From Thiodubiliella sp900128405 (GTDB lineage Bacteria; Pseudomonadota; Gammaproteobacteria; PS1; Pseudothioglobaceae), in contig OY821614.1 of assembly GCA_963682085.1 (NCBI GenBank), positions 1,488,001-1,552,000 on the forward strand: a DNA stretch of 64,000 nucleotides. Direction: 5' to 3'. Every line of letters begins with the position of its first letter. Within the stretch, counting starts at the first letter, position 1. Shown here one piece after another: positions 51,311 to 60,132 of this stretch. The position numbers were made by a program, and so were the translations under genes. The notes beneath the pieces are model-generated. The model was not told the origin of the DNA. It did no database searches and was given only the letters and a program-made list of their open reading frames with translations.

Positions 51311-52153
51311 TTAATAATTCACACCAAAAATAATACCAAATAATACGCTTATACCGATATATTGATTGTGCACAAATGCCTTAAAACAGGCGTTTTTTTC
51401 ACGCTTTTTAATTAAAAACTGATGGTAAGACATAAGCCCAAACACAATAACAAGCATAAAAAAATATTCTGATTTTAACGCAAATACCGATCCAATTACA
51501 AGCAAAATAACCATCAGCGTCAATTGCAATATGGCAATAATTAAACGGTCAAACTTGGCAAATAAAATAGCACTAGATTTAACCCCAATCTTTAAATCTT
51601 CTTCCCTATCTGCCATTGCATACATAGTATCATAAACGACCGTCCATACAACAGTTGCTAAAAAAATCCACCACGCATCATTCGGCACACTGCCATTCGT
51701 TGCAGCAAATACCATCGGCACACTCATCGCAAATGCACAACCAAGCACCAATTGTGGCAAATGCGTCCAGCGTTTGGTAAATGGGTAAAGTATCGCCAAA
51801 AAACCTGCAATTAACGCCAATTGAACGGTCAAAGCATTAGTCATCAACACCAAGGCAAAGGCAATCGCCATTAATATAGAAAATAAAATCAACGCCGACT
51901 TAGGTTGGATTTCACCCGTAGTAATAGGGCGGTCGCTTGTGCGTTCAATCAATTTATCGATTTTTCTATCGGCATAATCGTTAATCACACAACCTGCTGA
52001 ACGCATTAAAATCACACCCAAGGTAAAAATCAAGAATAATTTTAAATCAGGTACACCCTCTGCCGCCAACAACAACGCCCATAGAGTAGGGTAAAGCAAA
52101 AGATAAATGCCTACAGGCTTGTCCAAACGCATTAGGCGAAAATAAGCATTCAT
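51311..52153 (-). CDS. ubiA: 4-hydroxybenzoate octaprenyltransferase
   Basis: 280 residues with eight or nine helices. The two Asp-rich motifs are NDYADRKIDKLIERT and DTMYAMADREEDLKIG, which bind the polyprenyl diphosphate through Mg. It prenylates 4-hydroxybenzoate in ubiquinone synthesis. The start overlaps rluC by 4 bases. Confidence 0.95.
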   Translation of the reverse strand: MNAYFRLMRLDKPVGIYLLLYPTLWALLLAAEGVPDLKLFLIFTLGVILMRSAGCVINDYADRKIDKLIERTSDRPITTGEIQPKSALILFSILMAIAFALVLMTNALTVQLALIAGFLAILYPFTKRWTHLPQLVLGCAFAMSVPMVFAATNGSVPNDAWWIFLATVVWTVVYDTMYAMADREEDLKIGVKSSAILFAKFDRLIIAILQLTLMVILLVIGSVFALKSEYFFMLVIVFGLMSYHQFLIKKREKNACFKAFVHNQYIGISVLFGIIFGVNY

Positions 52154-53055
52154 AAGGTTGCCAAAAATGCCTGTAACTCAACTGACAATGGTGCTTTAAC
52201 AGTTTGAATTTCCTCAGTACTTGGGTTGGTAAAAGTCAATTGATGTGCATGTAAAAACAAACGCTTCAGCCCTTGAGCATGTAATTTACGGTCAAATTCT
52301 CTGTCGCCATATTTATCATCTCCTGCCAGCGGATGCCCTACATATTGTGCATGCACACGGATTTGATGCATTCGCCCAGTCTCAATTAACACCTCAACCA
52401 AAGCCGCATCAATGCTGTCAAAATTCTTCAACGGTTGAAAATGACTCAACGCCTCTTTGCCTTTGACATCCACCACCGTGCAACGAGAATTTTGATACAA
52501 AGGTGCATCAATCGTATGGCGTTTTTTTGACCATGTGCCTTTAACCAAAGCCGTATAGCGTTTTTCCATTTGATGTTGCACCAATTGCGTATGCAAATCT
52601 TTCAACACACTGCGTTTTTTCGCTATCAACAACACCCCCGAAGTCGCTCTATCAATACGATGCACCAATTCCACCGGCGTGTTAAACATCTCTCTAAGTG
52701 CTTCAATCACTCCCACTTCAATCCCACTGCCCCCATGCACCGCCAAACCACTCGGTTTGTTAATCACCAACAGCCCTTTATCCTCATACAAAATACTCTC
52801 AGTCAACAATTTTTTAAGACTATCAGAAGTTTTGCCAGACCTTGGCTCAGCGACCCGAATAGGCGGAATACGCACCACATCCTCAATTTGTAATTTGTAA
52901 TCCGCCTTTTTCCTGCCTTTGTTAACCCGCACTTCTCCTTTGCGAATCACCCGATAAATATGCGATTTTGGCACCCCTTTTAGATGCTTCAATAAGTAAT
53001 TATCCAGTCGTTGCCCCACCGCAAACTCATCAATTGTCTGAAAAATAACACTCAT
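52150..53055 (-). CDS. rluC: 23S rRNA pseudouridine synthase (RluC type)
   Basis: 301 residues. N-terminal S4 domain (GQRLDNYLLKHLKGVPKSHI and RKGEVRVNKGRKKADYKLQI) and a catalytic domain with VHRIDRATSGVLLIAK (catalytic Asp) and GRMHQIRVHAQYVGHPL. It modifies three uridines in 23S rRNA. Overlaps tatD by 4 bases. Confidence 0.92.
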   Translation of the reverse strand: MSVIFQTIDEFAVGQRLDNYLLKHLKGVPKSHIYRVIRKGEVRVNKGRKKADYKLQIEDVVRIPPIRVAEPRSGKTSDSLKKLLTESILYEDKGLLVINKPSGLAVHGGSGIEVGVIEALREMFNTPVELVHRIDRATSGVLLIAKKRSVLKDLHTQLVQHQMEKRYTALVKGTWSKKRHTIDAPLYQNSRCTVVDVKGKEALSHFQPLKNFDSIDAALVEVLIETGRMHQIRVHAQYVGHPLAGDDKYGDREFDRKLHAQGLKRLFLHAHQLTFTNPSTEEIQTVKAPLSVELQAFLATL

Positions 53056-53822
53056 AATGCAAACAAAGTTTTAAAATTATTCGTAGTCGAAGCCGCTATT
53101 GTCTCCATACTTTCCCCCCGAATTTCAGCCAATTTTTCAGCCGTATAATAAGTATAAGCAGGTGAATTTGCCTTACCCCGATATGGCACAGGCGTTAAAT
53201 AAGGTGCATCCGTCTCCACCAAAATCCTGTCCAACGGCACTTTTTTAGCCACCTCACGCAAATCCCCCGCACTCTTAAAAGTAATAATGCCCGAAAATGA
53301 AATATAAAAACCCAAATCCAACGCCGCCTTAGCCGTTTCCCAGTCCTCAGAAAAACAATGCATCACCCCTTTTTCCGCCCGCTCTTCCCGCATAATCGCT
53401 ATAGTGTCCGCCCGAGCATTCCGAGTATGAATAATCATCGGCTTACCCGATTGATTTGATGCCTGAATATGCCGCCTAAATCGCTCTCGTTGCCAATCAG
53501 CCCCCGCCTTTTCCACATGAAAATAATCTAACCCCGTCTCCCCAATAGCAATAATATCCTCCTCATCCGCCAACCTCAATAATTCCTCCACACTCGGATC
53601 CCGCCCCTCCAACTCACAAGGATGCACCCCAACTGAGGCATAAATTTGTGGATATTTTCTCGCCAAAGAAACCACCCCCTCAAAATGCTCCAAATCAATA
53701 CAAACACACAAAAACTCTTCCACCGACAGCGTCTTAGCATGTGCCAACAAACTCTCCATACTACCGCCAAAAGCCGTCAAATCTACCCTATCTAAATGAC
53801 AATGTGAGTCAATAATTTTCAT
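53052..53822 (-). CDS. TatD-family metal-dependent hydrolase
   Basis: 256 residues. Metal ligands HCHLD at the N-terminus, GETGLDYFH, MIIHTRNA, VMHCFSEDW and LVETDAPYLTP. Family members are 3'-5' DNases or D-aminoacyl hydrolases (YcfH/YjjV). It is the first gene of tatD-rluC-ubiA. Confidence 0.92.
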   Translation of the reverse strand: MKIIDSHCHLDRVDLTAFGGSMESLLAHAKTLSVEEFLCVCIDLEHFEGVVSLARKYPQIYASVGVHPCELEGRDPSVEELLRLADEEDIIAIGETGLDYFHVEKAGADWQRERFRRHIQASNQSGKPMIIHTRNARADTIAIMREERAEKGVMHCFSEDWETAKAALDLGFYISFSGIITFKSAGDLREVAKKVPLDRILVETDAPYLTPVPYRGKANSPAYTYYTAEKLAEIRGESMETIAASTTNNFKTLFAL

Positions 53823-53919
53823 AATTCTGTATGGGAAGTTAAAGTTATTTGTAAAGATTCACCCACATTAAAATAGATGAAATTATAGACATAACGAACA
53901 ATATATCGCCTATCTGAAT

Positions 53920-54822
53920 CTAGCATATTTTTTTCTCCCTATAGGGTAACGCACGAAAGCCAAGTGCTTTACAACTTGGTCTTTCATTTTCTTTCGTTGG
54001 TAGAAAAATATCCAATTCATGATATTTTTCATATTCTGTATCACTTAGTGATGATGAAACAATAACTTTATAAGACTTGTTTATACCAATAAGCCCAAGA
54101 TCAAATAATATATGGAAATCAGACCTTAATAAAATACCATTTGTAATGTTGTTTGTTTTGACACCTTGAAAGGGAACAATATGAGCCGCTTCGAGAACAG
54201 ATGGTAAATTTGTTTTTGAAATAGCACACCTTTCATTATATATTTTCAACAATTCTTTTCTAAATTGAGATTGACCTCGTCTACTCGCAATAGATTGAAC
54301 TATCCTCTCTTTAGCACTTTCTGCATCTTTTGGATTAAATATCTCAGGATTCACCTCATCTTCTGAGATTATAGGAACTTTAATATCACCCAATGCCACA
54401 AATTCCCATTGTTTAGGACTTAAATTTGCAGTAATAAGTATTTTTTTTGTTGAATTCCCCCCTTTGCTACTAGGGTTTGCTTTTTTATCCTTCTGTGCTT
54501 TGCAGATTAATCTTTTTAGATTCTTTACATTTGAAGATAATTTGATATCAATAGAATTCTCTATTTTAAGCGCCCTTTCCTCCATAGAAGACCATATGCT
54601 AAACGCATTGTTAGAGACTAAAAACACTTTAATAGTCTCTACATTTAATTTAAAAAGTCTTAACAATATCACTTCTAACGCAAGAATATAATCAGTGTTT
54701 CTTTCATTTACACTATTTCTACTCCCTCCTCTTGACTCCATTACAAGACCAAAACAGTCTTCTACCGTTTGTATCGATACAGAGGCGTTAAAAACTTCGT
54801 TATTTTCAGAAACAACATTCAT
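53920..54822 (-). CDS. HNH endonuclease with an N-terminal domain of unknown type (possible type IV restriction)
   Basis: 300 residues. The C-terminal third has an HNH_2-type nuclease: FRKELLKIYNERCAISKTNL, VLEAAHIVPF (His-type metal and catalytic) and GILLRSDFHILFDLGLIGI. Related proteins restrict modified DNA or act in phage defence. The N-terminal part, rich in helices (VEDCFGLVMESRGGSRN, TIKVFLVSNNAFSIW), matches no domain I can name and might recognise the target. The gene lies alone in an accessory patch between tatD and an integron recombination site, on the opposite strand to the SH3 gene. Confidence 0.75.
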   Translation of the reverse strand: MNVVSENNEVFNASVSIQTVEDCFGLVMESRGGSRNSVNERNTDYILALEVILLRLFKLNVETIKVFLVSNNAFSIWSSMEERALKIENSIDIKLSSNVKNLKRLICKAQKDKKANPSSKGGNSTKKILITANLSPKQWEFVALGDIKVPIISEDEVNPEIFNPKDAESAKERIVQSIASRRGQSQFRKELLKIYNERCAISKTNLPSVLEAAHIVPFQGVKTNNITNGILLRSDFHILFDLGLIGINKSYKVIVSSSLSDTEYEKYHELDIFLPTKENERPSCKALGFRALPYREKKIC

Positions 54823-55117
54823 ATTTTTACTAAGAAGTTAAAGGCGAAAGGGTTACTCATCATTACCCTTGATATTTAAAAAATAAAAATTATATCACAA
54901 TAAATAATAGTATTTTTTCCTTATTGTCCAAATTGATTAACAACATAAATACTTGTCATTTCTTAAAGAGAACTGGCAATTGCATTAAAACAATAACCAT
55001 CACCTTCCTCAATAACAATAGTTTACTAAAATCCATAACACTACTCCATAAAATTCTTGACTTTTTACAGATATATGGTTACCATCATAATCATATTTAA
55101 AAAATAAAGTTAAAATT

Positions 55118-55411
55118 ATGAATAATTTGTTAAAAGGTTTTTTTACAATTCTCTTGCTAGTATTTTCAATGACAGTAAGTGCTATTCAATATGTAGTTAT
55201 AGAACAAGGAGGAGATGGTAATTCTGCCCCATTAAGAGTCGCCCCTAACGAGATGACTTCAATAGCTAGAATTCAAGCAGGTGTTAAATTAGAAGTTATT
55301 TCTGAATATGTAGTACCTAAACCAACTAAATATATGCCAACTGTTACCTGGTATAAGGTTGAATACAACGGGCTTACTGGGTGGATAAGTGAATATGTGA
55401 CTGTAAGGTAA
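55118..55411 (+). CDS. Exported bacterial SH3-domain protein
   Basis: 97 residues. Signal peptide MNNLLKGFFTILLLVFSMTV-SA. The mature part is a single SH3b fold: APLRVAPNEMTSIARIQAG, LEVISEYV and WYKVEYNGLTGWISEYVTV. It probably binds peptidoglycan or another envelope ligand. It is followed 170 bases later by a recognisable integron attC site in the direction expected for a cassette gene, so it may be a captured cassette. Confidence 0.75.
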   Translation: MNNLLKGFFTILLLVFSMTVSAIQYVVIEQGGDGNSAPLRVAPNEMTSIARIQAGVKLEVISEYVVPKPTKYMPTVTWYKVEYNGLTGWISEYVTVR

Positions 55412-55438
55412 TATTTTATTAGAAGAAAGGAGTAGGTA

Positions 55439-55510
55439 ATGAATGCTGTTAATATTATATTAACAGCTGAAACTAGCTCTCAAAATATGGATATTATTAA
55501 AGCTATTTAA
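55439..55510 (+). CDS. Possible 23-residue peptide with a strong ribosome site
   Basis: AAAGGAGTAGGTAATG precedes MNAVNIILTAETSSQNMDII ending KAI. Very short and no known family. It may be a cassette-borne leader or chance. Confidence 0.25.
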   Translation: MNAVNIILTAETSSQNMDIIKAI

Positions 55511-55580
55511 TGTCTTTATATCATGGTAGTGGATTATTCTTGCTTTTCTTTTAAACTCTGAATCTTGATTATAAAAAAAC

Positions 55581-55637
55581 ACTTAACAAATCATTCCAGC
55601 CGACCGCTTACGCATCGGCTGAATTTAAGCGTTAGAC
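55581..55637 (+). repeat. Integron attC recombination site (57 bases)
   Basis: The R'' core ACTTAAC is at 55581-55587 and the R' core GTTAGAC at 55631-55637, fitting RYYYAAC and GTTRRRY. Between them CAGCCGA (55597-55603) and TCGGCTG (55615-55621) pair, with TTAAGC/GCTTAA-like outer arms and a mismatch-bearing stem such as integron folded sites show. The whole is close to the attC of class 1 cassettes. No integrase gene lies in the window. Confidence 0.85.
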
Positions 55638-55673
55638 CGTTGATACCGAAAAATAAATCAATTGCCTCGTAAA

Positions 55674-56462
55674 CTAAAGCCCTAAATTTTTAAACAATTC
55701 TTTGGTTTTGTCTTCAATTTTATTAGTGTCAAGCTGCTTTTTAAGGTTGTCTAAATCGCCTTTAATGCCGAGTTTTTGTTCAATTTTTTGGCGTAAGCTG
55801 GCTTCAATTTTCTTTTTATTTATTTTTATGCCTTGTCTTTCCAGTGCTTTTCTTAGGTTGTTCAGAATTTCTTTAACTACTTCTTTGCCAATTTTATTCA
55901 CTGGGGTACCTAATTCACCGCCAAAATTGTGTATTGAGATGTTAGGCACTTTGAGAGTGGTTTTGAGCCATTTAGTGTCAATTTTAAGGCTGATGTTGCT
56001 AACTTCAAAGTATTTTATTTTAATGCGTTTTACTTGAGATTTTTGGGTTTTGGGGTTTGTTGTTTTGATGTTTGTGGGGTTGTCTTGTTTTTCTAAATTA
56101 TGCAGTAATTGGGTTAAATTTACTTGATTGGCATTTTGTTCTAGGGCAAAATGCAATTCATCCAGTTTAATCTCGTCAATCACAATTAGATTGTGGCTTA
56201 TAGTGCCTATTTTTAGTAAAAAGTGATCTAAGGAAAGGGCGTTTTTATGCTTGAAATTAGATGGATTTTGCACTTCAATGAAGTCAATGTTAAGACTTTT
56301 GTCGAACAAATGGGTGTTTAATTGGCTAATTTCAACGGGTGTTTTAAACAAGTTTTGGGCGTAATCTTGGGCATAATATTTGCCGATTGAATCGATAAAA
56401 AAAGCAATAATTAGGGCTAGAATAGCAAGCAAACCTAATATTTTATAGAGTATTTTTTTCAT
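55674..56462 (-). CDS. AsmA-like inner-membrane-anchored protein
   Basis: 262 residues from the ATG at 56462; a longer frame would extend through rsmG and is rejected. An N-terminal helix (KILGLLAILALIIAFFIDSI) is followed by the AsmA-like start YYAQDYAQNLFKTPVEISQL, and a lysine-rich C-terminal half with predicted coiled-coil (EASLRQKIEQKLGIKGDLDN). Function unknown; AsmA proteins influence lipid transport to the outer membrane. Overlaps rsmG by one base (TAATG). Confidence 0.7.
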   Translation of the reverse strand: MKKILYKILGLLAILALIIAFFIDSIGKYYAQDYAQNLFKTPVEISQLNTHLFDKSLNIDFIEVQNPSNFKHKNALSLDHFLLKIGTISHNLIVIDEIKLDELHFALEQNANQVNLTQLLHNLEKQDNPTNIKTTNPKTQKSQVKRIKIKYFEVSNISLKIDTKWLKTTLKVPNISIHNFGGELGTPVNKIGKEVVKEILNNLRKALERQGIKINKKKIEASLRQKIEQKLGIKGDLDNLKKQLDTNKIEDKTKELFKNLGL

Positions 56463-57064
56463 TATTTTTTCCTTATTTTGATTAAAAATCGTTGGTCTGA
56501 AACCCATGGCACGGACAGTTGGTGTATTGTTGCTCTGGTGGGTGGTGTTTCTTGTTCGGCATTTGCACCTTTCATTAGCAAATAATGTCCATTCTCGCAT
56601 AATAAATGTTGTGTTAATTTTAATGTTTTGTCCACTTCGGCAAAGGCTCTGGAGGTGATTTGACCAAAACATTGCTGAGGTTTGAAGGCTTCAACTCGTT
56701 CATTCACCACAGATAAATTTTTAAGTGCCAACTGGGTTTTTGCAAATTGCATAAAACGACATTTTTTACCTACTGTGTCCAGCACACTCACGGCAAGTTC
56801 TGGCTTCATAATACTGACTACAATGCCCGGCAAGCCTGCACCTGAACCGACATCAAGCAAGGGTGATTTATCAATAAATGGCACAATGGACAAACTGTCT
56901 AACAAATGTTTTTTAACGCCTATTTCCATCGTGCGAATTGCACTTAGGTTGTAAGTTTTATTCCATTTTATAATCAATTCAAGGTAACTAATTAGTGAGG
57001 TTGCTTGCGCATCGCTGAGTGCAATGTTCATTTCTTTTGCACCTTGTATGAGGAGTTCTTTCAT
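56462..57064 (-). CDS. rsmG: 16S rRNA (guanine527-N7)-methyltransferase
   Basis: 200 residues. SAM motif PLLDVGSGAGLPGIV, with SLISYLELIIKWNKTYNLSA at the N-terminus and QITSRAFAEVDKTL in the middle. Follows mnmG with 4-base overlap, the normal gidA-gidB order. Confidence 0.95.
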   Translation of the reverse strand: MKELLIQGAKEMNIALSDAQATSLISYLELIIKWNKTYNLSAIRTMEIGVKKHLLDSLSIVPFIDKSPLLDVGSGAGLPGIVVSIMKPELAVSVLDTVGKKCRFMQFAKTQLALKNLSVVNERVEAFKPQQCFGQITSRAFAEVDKTLKLTQHLLCENGHYLLMKGANAEQETPPTRATIHQLSVPWVSDQRFLIKIRKK

Positions 57065-58920
57065 CTTTTATAAGTTTTTAAATACACCAATAGAATAGAA
57101 ATAGAGGCGGGGGTAATGCCTTGAAGTCGGCTTGCTTGACCGATGGTTTCTGGCTGGTGGTCGTTAAGTTTTTGTATTACCTCGGCAGATAGTGCTTTGA
57201 TGACGCTATAATCCATTTTTTCTGGCAGGGAGGTGTTTTCATTTTTACGATATTTTTCAATTTCTTCCAATTGACGCTTAATATAGCCAGCGTATTTGAT
57301 TTGATTTTCCACCACGGCAATCAAGGTTGTATCGCTCAAAAAAGGCTTACCTGATTCGATTTGACTTAAAATTTGATAGTCTACTTTTGGTCGTTTTAAC
57401 AGCTCTAACAGAGAATATTCGTGGTTTAATTTTCCCAGTATTGCACTTGCTTGTGTGTCGCTGGCTTGAATCCAAGTAGTTTTTAGGCGTTGTTTTTCTT
57501 CTGCAACTGATACATATTTAATCTCAAATGCCGCCCATTGTTCATCATCTATCAGCCCTAATGCTCTGCCTTTAGGGGTTAGGCGTTCGTCGGCGTTATC
57601 TTCTCTTAATAGCAAACGATATTCAGCACGCGAGGTAAACATTCGATACGGCTCATTTGTGCCTTTGGTAATCAAATCATCCACCATTACCCCGATATAA
57701 GATTCATCGCGTTTGGGATGCCAAGGGGCTTTTTCCTGCACGGCACAGGCGGCATTAATACCTGCCAATAATCCTTGTGCTGCCGCCTCTTCATAGCCTG
57801 TTGTGCCGTTAATTTGCCCTGCAAAGTAAAGCCCTGATATTTTCTTTACTTCTAGTGTTTGCTTTAGCCCTCTAGGGTCGAAAAAATCATATTCAATGGC
57901 ATAGCCGGGACGCACAATTTGTGCATTTTCAAAGCCTTTAATTGACTGTATAAAATTGCATTGCACCTCGTATGGCAAGGAAGTGGAAATCCCATTTGGA
58001 TAAACTTCATTGGTTGTTAGCCCTTCAGGTTCAACAAAAATTTGATGTGAACCTCGCTGGGCAAAACGCACCACTTTATCTTCAATCGATGGGCAATACC
58101 TTGGGCCGATACCTTCAATATTGCCTGTGTATATTGGCGAATCTTTTAAGCCATCACGAATAAAATCATGTGCTTTTTCATTGGTATGAGTGATATAACA
58201 AGGGATTTGTTGCGGATGATCGCTTGCCTTTCCCATAAAAGAAAAAGTAGGTAAAGGTGTATCGCCCGGCTGTTCTTGTAGCACGCTAAAATCAATAGTG
58301 CGGCCGTCAAGCCTTGGTGGTGTGCCTGTTTTTAATCGACCCACGCCCAAATCATAGGCACGAAGTGTCTTAGACAAGGGATTAGAAGGGGCATCGCCAG
58401 CTCGCCCACCTTGAAAATTACTTTGCCCAATGTGGATAATACCCCCTAAAAAAGTGCCTGTCGTCAGCACCACTTTATCAGCAAAAAAACTCAATCCCAT
58501 TTGGGTTTTAATGCCCTTAATCACATTATTTTCAATGATTAAATCATCAACCGCTTGTTGAAATAACGATAAATTTTCCTGATTTTCTAAAGCATAACGA
58601 ACAGCTGCCTTATACAACACTCTATCCGCTTGTGCCCTAGTAGCACGCACCGCAGGCCCTTTAGAAGCATTCAGCGTGCGGAACTGTATCCCAGCCTTAT
58701 CAATTGCACGAGCCATTGCCCCACCCATTGCATCAATCTCTTTGACCAAATGCCCTTTACCAATCCCACCAATCGCAGGATTACAACTCATTTGCCCTAA
58801 AGTTTCAATATTATGAGAAATCAACAAAGTCTTGACCCCCATACGAGCAGAAGCAAGCGCTGCTTCAGTGCCTGCATGCCCGCCACCGATTACAATTACT
58901 GAATAATGCTTTAATTTCAT
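57061..58920 (-). CDS. mnmG: tRNA uridine-5-carboxymethylaminomethyl modification enzyme
   Basis: 619 residues. FAD-binding VIVIGGGHAGTEAALASARM, then SCNPAIGGIGKGHLVKEIDA, DGRTIDFSVLQEQPGDTPLP, and the C-terminal helical domain with IEKYRKNENTSLPEKMDYSV. Works with MnmE on the wobble uridine of several tRNAs. Begins a run with rsmG and the AsmA-like gene. Confidence 0.96.
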   Translation of the reverse strand: MKLKHYSVIVIGGGHAGTEAALASARMGVKTLLISHNIETLGQMSCNPAIGGIGKGHLVKEIDAMGGAMARAIDKAGIQFRTLNASKGPAVRATRAQADRVLYKAAVRYALENQENLSLFQQAVDDLIIENNVIKGIKTQMGLSFFADKVVLTTGTFLGGIIHIGQSNFQGGRAGDAPSNPLSKTLRAYDLGVGRLKTGTPPRLDGRTIDFSVLQEQPGDTPLPTFSFMGKASDHPQQIPCYITHTNEKAHDFIRDGLKDSPIYTGNIEGIGPRYCPSIEDKVVRFAQRGSHQIFVEPEGLTTNEVYPNGISTSLPYEVQCNFIQSIKGFENAQIVRPGYAIEYDFFDPRGLKQTLEVKKISGLYFAGQINGTTGYEEAAAQGLLAGINAACAVQEKAPWHPKRDESYIGVMVDDLITKGTNEPYRMFTSRAEYRLLLREDNADERLTPKGRALGLIDDEQWAAFEIKYVSVAEEKQRLKTTWIQASDTQASAILGKLNHEYSLLELLKRPKVDYQILSQIESGKPFLSDTTLIAVVENQIKYAGYIKRQLEEIEKYRKNENTSLPEKMDYSVIKALSAEVIQKLNDHQPETIGQASRLQGITPASISILLVYLKTYKR

Positions 58921-58935
58921 ATTATATTCTTAATC

Positions 58936-58966
58936 AAAAAAAGGCTTGATAAAATCAAGCCTTTTT
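58936..58966 (-). terminator. Terminator after fba
   Basis: GGCTTGAT and ATCAAGCC form a perfect stem around a 3-base loop, flanked by A and T runs, between the fba stop and the mnmG start. Confidence 0.85.
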
Positions 58967-58986
58967 AGTTATTCATTGCTAAATAC

Positions 58987-60048
58987 TTACTTGATTTGTG
59001 CGTCTAATTCACCAGATAAATATCTTTGACTCATTGTGTCTAATGAAGATACTTTGATTTTATCAGCATTGCCTGCGGAACCAAAGGCTTCAAAACGGGC
59101 GGCACAAATATCGCTCATCGCATTGGTTGCTTCTTTTAGGAATTTGCGTGGGTCAAAGTTTGAGGTATTTTCAATCAAGTGTTTACGAACTGCACCTGTG
59201 GAAGCCATACGCAAATCAGTGTCAATATTTACTTTACGCACACCGTTTTTGATGCCTTCTTGAATTTCACTTACTGGTACGCCATAAGTTTGCCCCATAT
59301 CGCCACCGTGTGAGTTAATAATTTCTAACCAGTCTTGTGGTACTGAAGAAGAGCCGTGCATAACTAAGTGTGTGTTTGGCAGACGCTGGTGGATTTCTTT
59401 AATGCGGTCAATACGCAAGATTTCGCCGTCTGGCTCCTTGGTAAATTTGTAAGCACCGTGCGAAGTGCCAATTGCAATTGCTAATGCGTCAACATTCGTT
59501 GCTCTAACAAAATCAGCCGCTTCTTCAACTGAAGTTAATAACAAATCAAGGTCTAATTTGCCTTCAGCACCATGACCGTCTTCTTCACCCATTTCACCTG
59601 TTTCTAATGAACCTAAACAGCCTAATTCGCCTTCAACAGAAACGCCACCAGCATGTGCCATCTTAACCACTTCTTTGGTCACTGCAACATTGTATTCAAA
59701 TGAGGCTGGTGTCTTACAATCTGCTTCCAAAGAGCCGTCCATCATTACTGATGAAAAGCCTGATTGAATAGAGCGCAAACATACTGCTGGCTCGCTACCA
59801 TGGTCTTGGTGCATTACTACTGGAATATGCGGATACATCTCAGTTGCTGCAATGATTAAATGACGCAAAAATGGTTCGCCTGCATAGCCTCTTGCACCAG
59901 CAGAACCCTGCATAATAACAGGGCTATTGGTTTTGTCCGCTGCCTGCATAATGGCATGAACTTGCTCCATATTGTTAACATTGAACGCTGGCATACCGTA
60001 ATTTTCTTCTGCTGCGTGGTCTAATAATTCTCTTAATGAAATTAACAT
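58987..60048 (-). CDS. fba: Class II fructose-bisphosphate aldolase
   Basis: 353 residues, CbbA-like subgroup. Zinc and catalytic motifs: VMHQDHGSEPAVCLRSIQSG, VSVEGELGCLGS, LVMHGSSSVPQDW and VNIDTDLRMA. It works in glycolysis and the Calvin cycle, also on sedoheptulose bisphosphate. Separated from pyk by 84 bases. Confidence 0.95.
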   Translation of the reverse strand: MLISLRELLDHAAEENYGMPAFNVNNMEQVHAIMQAADKTNSPVIMQGSAGARGYAGEPFLRHLIIAATEMYPHIPVVMHQDHGSEPAVCLRSIQSGFSSVMMDGSLEADCKTPASFEYNVAVTKEVVKMAHAGGVSVEGELGCLGSLETGEMGEEDGHGAEGKLDLDLLLTSVEEAADFVRATNVDALAIAIGTSHGAYKFTKEPDGEILRIDRIKEIHQRLPNTHLVMHGSSSVPQDWLEIINSHGGDMGQTYGVPVSEIQEGIKNGVRKVNIDTDLRMASTGAVRKHLIENTSNFDPRKFLKEATNAMSDICAARFEAFGSAGNADKIKVSSLDTMSQRYLSGELDAQIK

Positions 60049-60132
60049 ATTTCTTTCTCCTTATTTTTCTTAAATCAAATATTTGATGTTACTTGTTTGC
60101 TTACCAACAATAACACATTTTTTATACTACTA

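Noticed and set aside
56463..56672. Longer N-terminus for the AsmA-like protein inside rsmG
   Set aside because: It would place 70 non-conserved residues before the membrane anchor; the ATG at 56462 couples to the rsmG stop.
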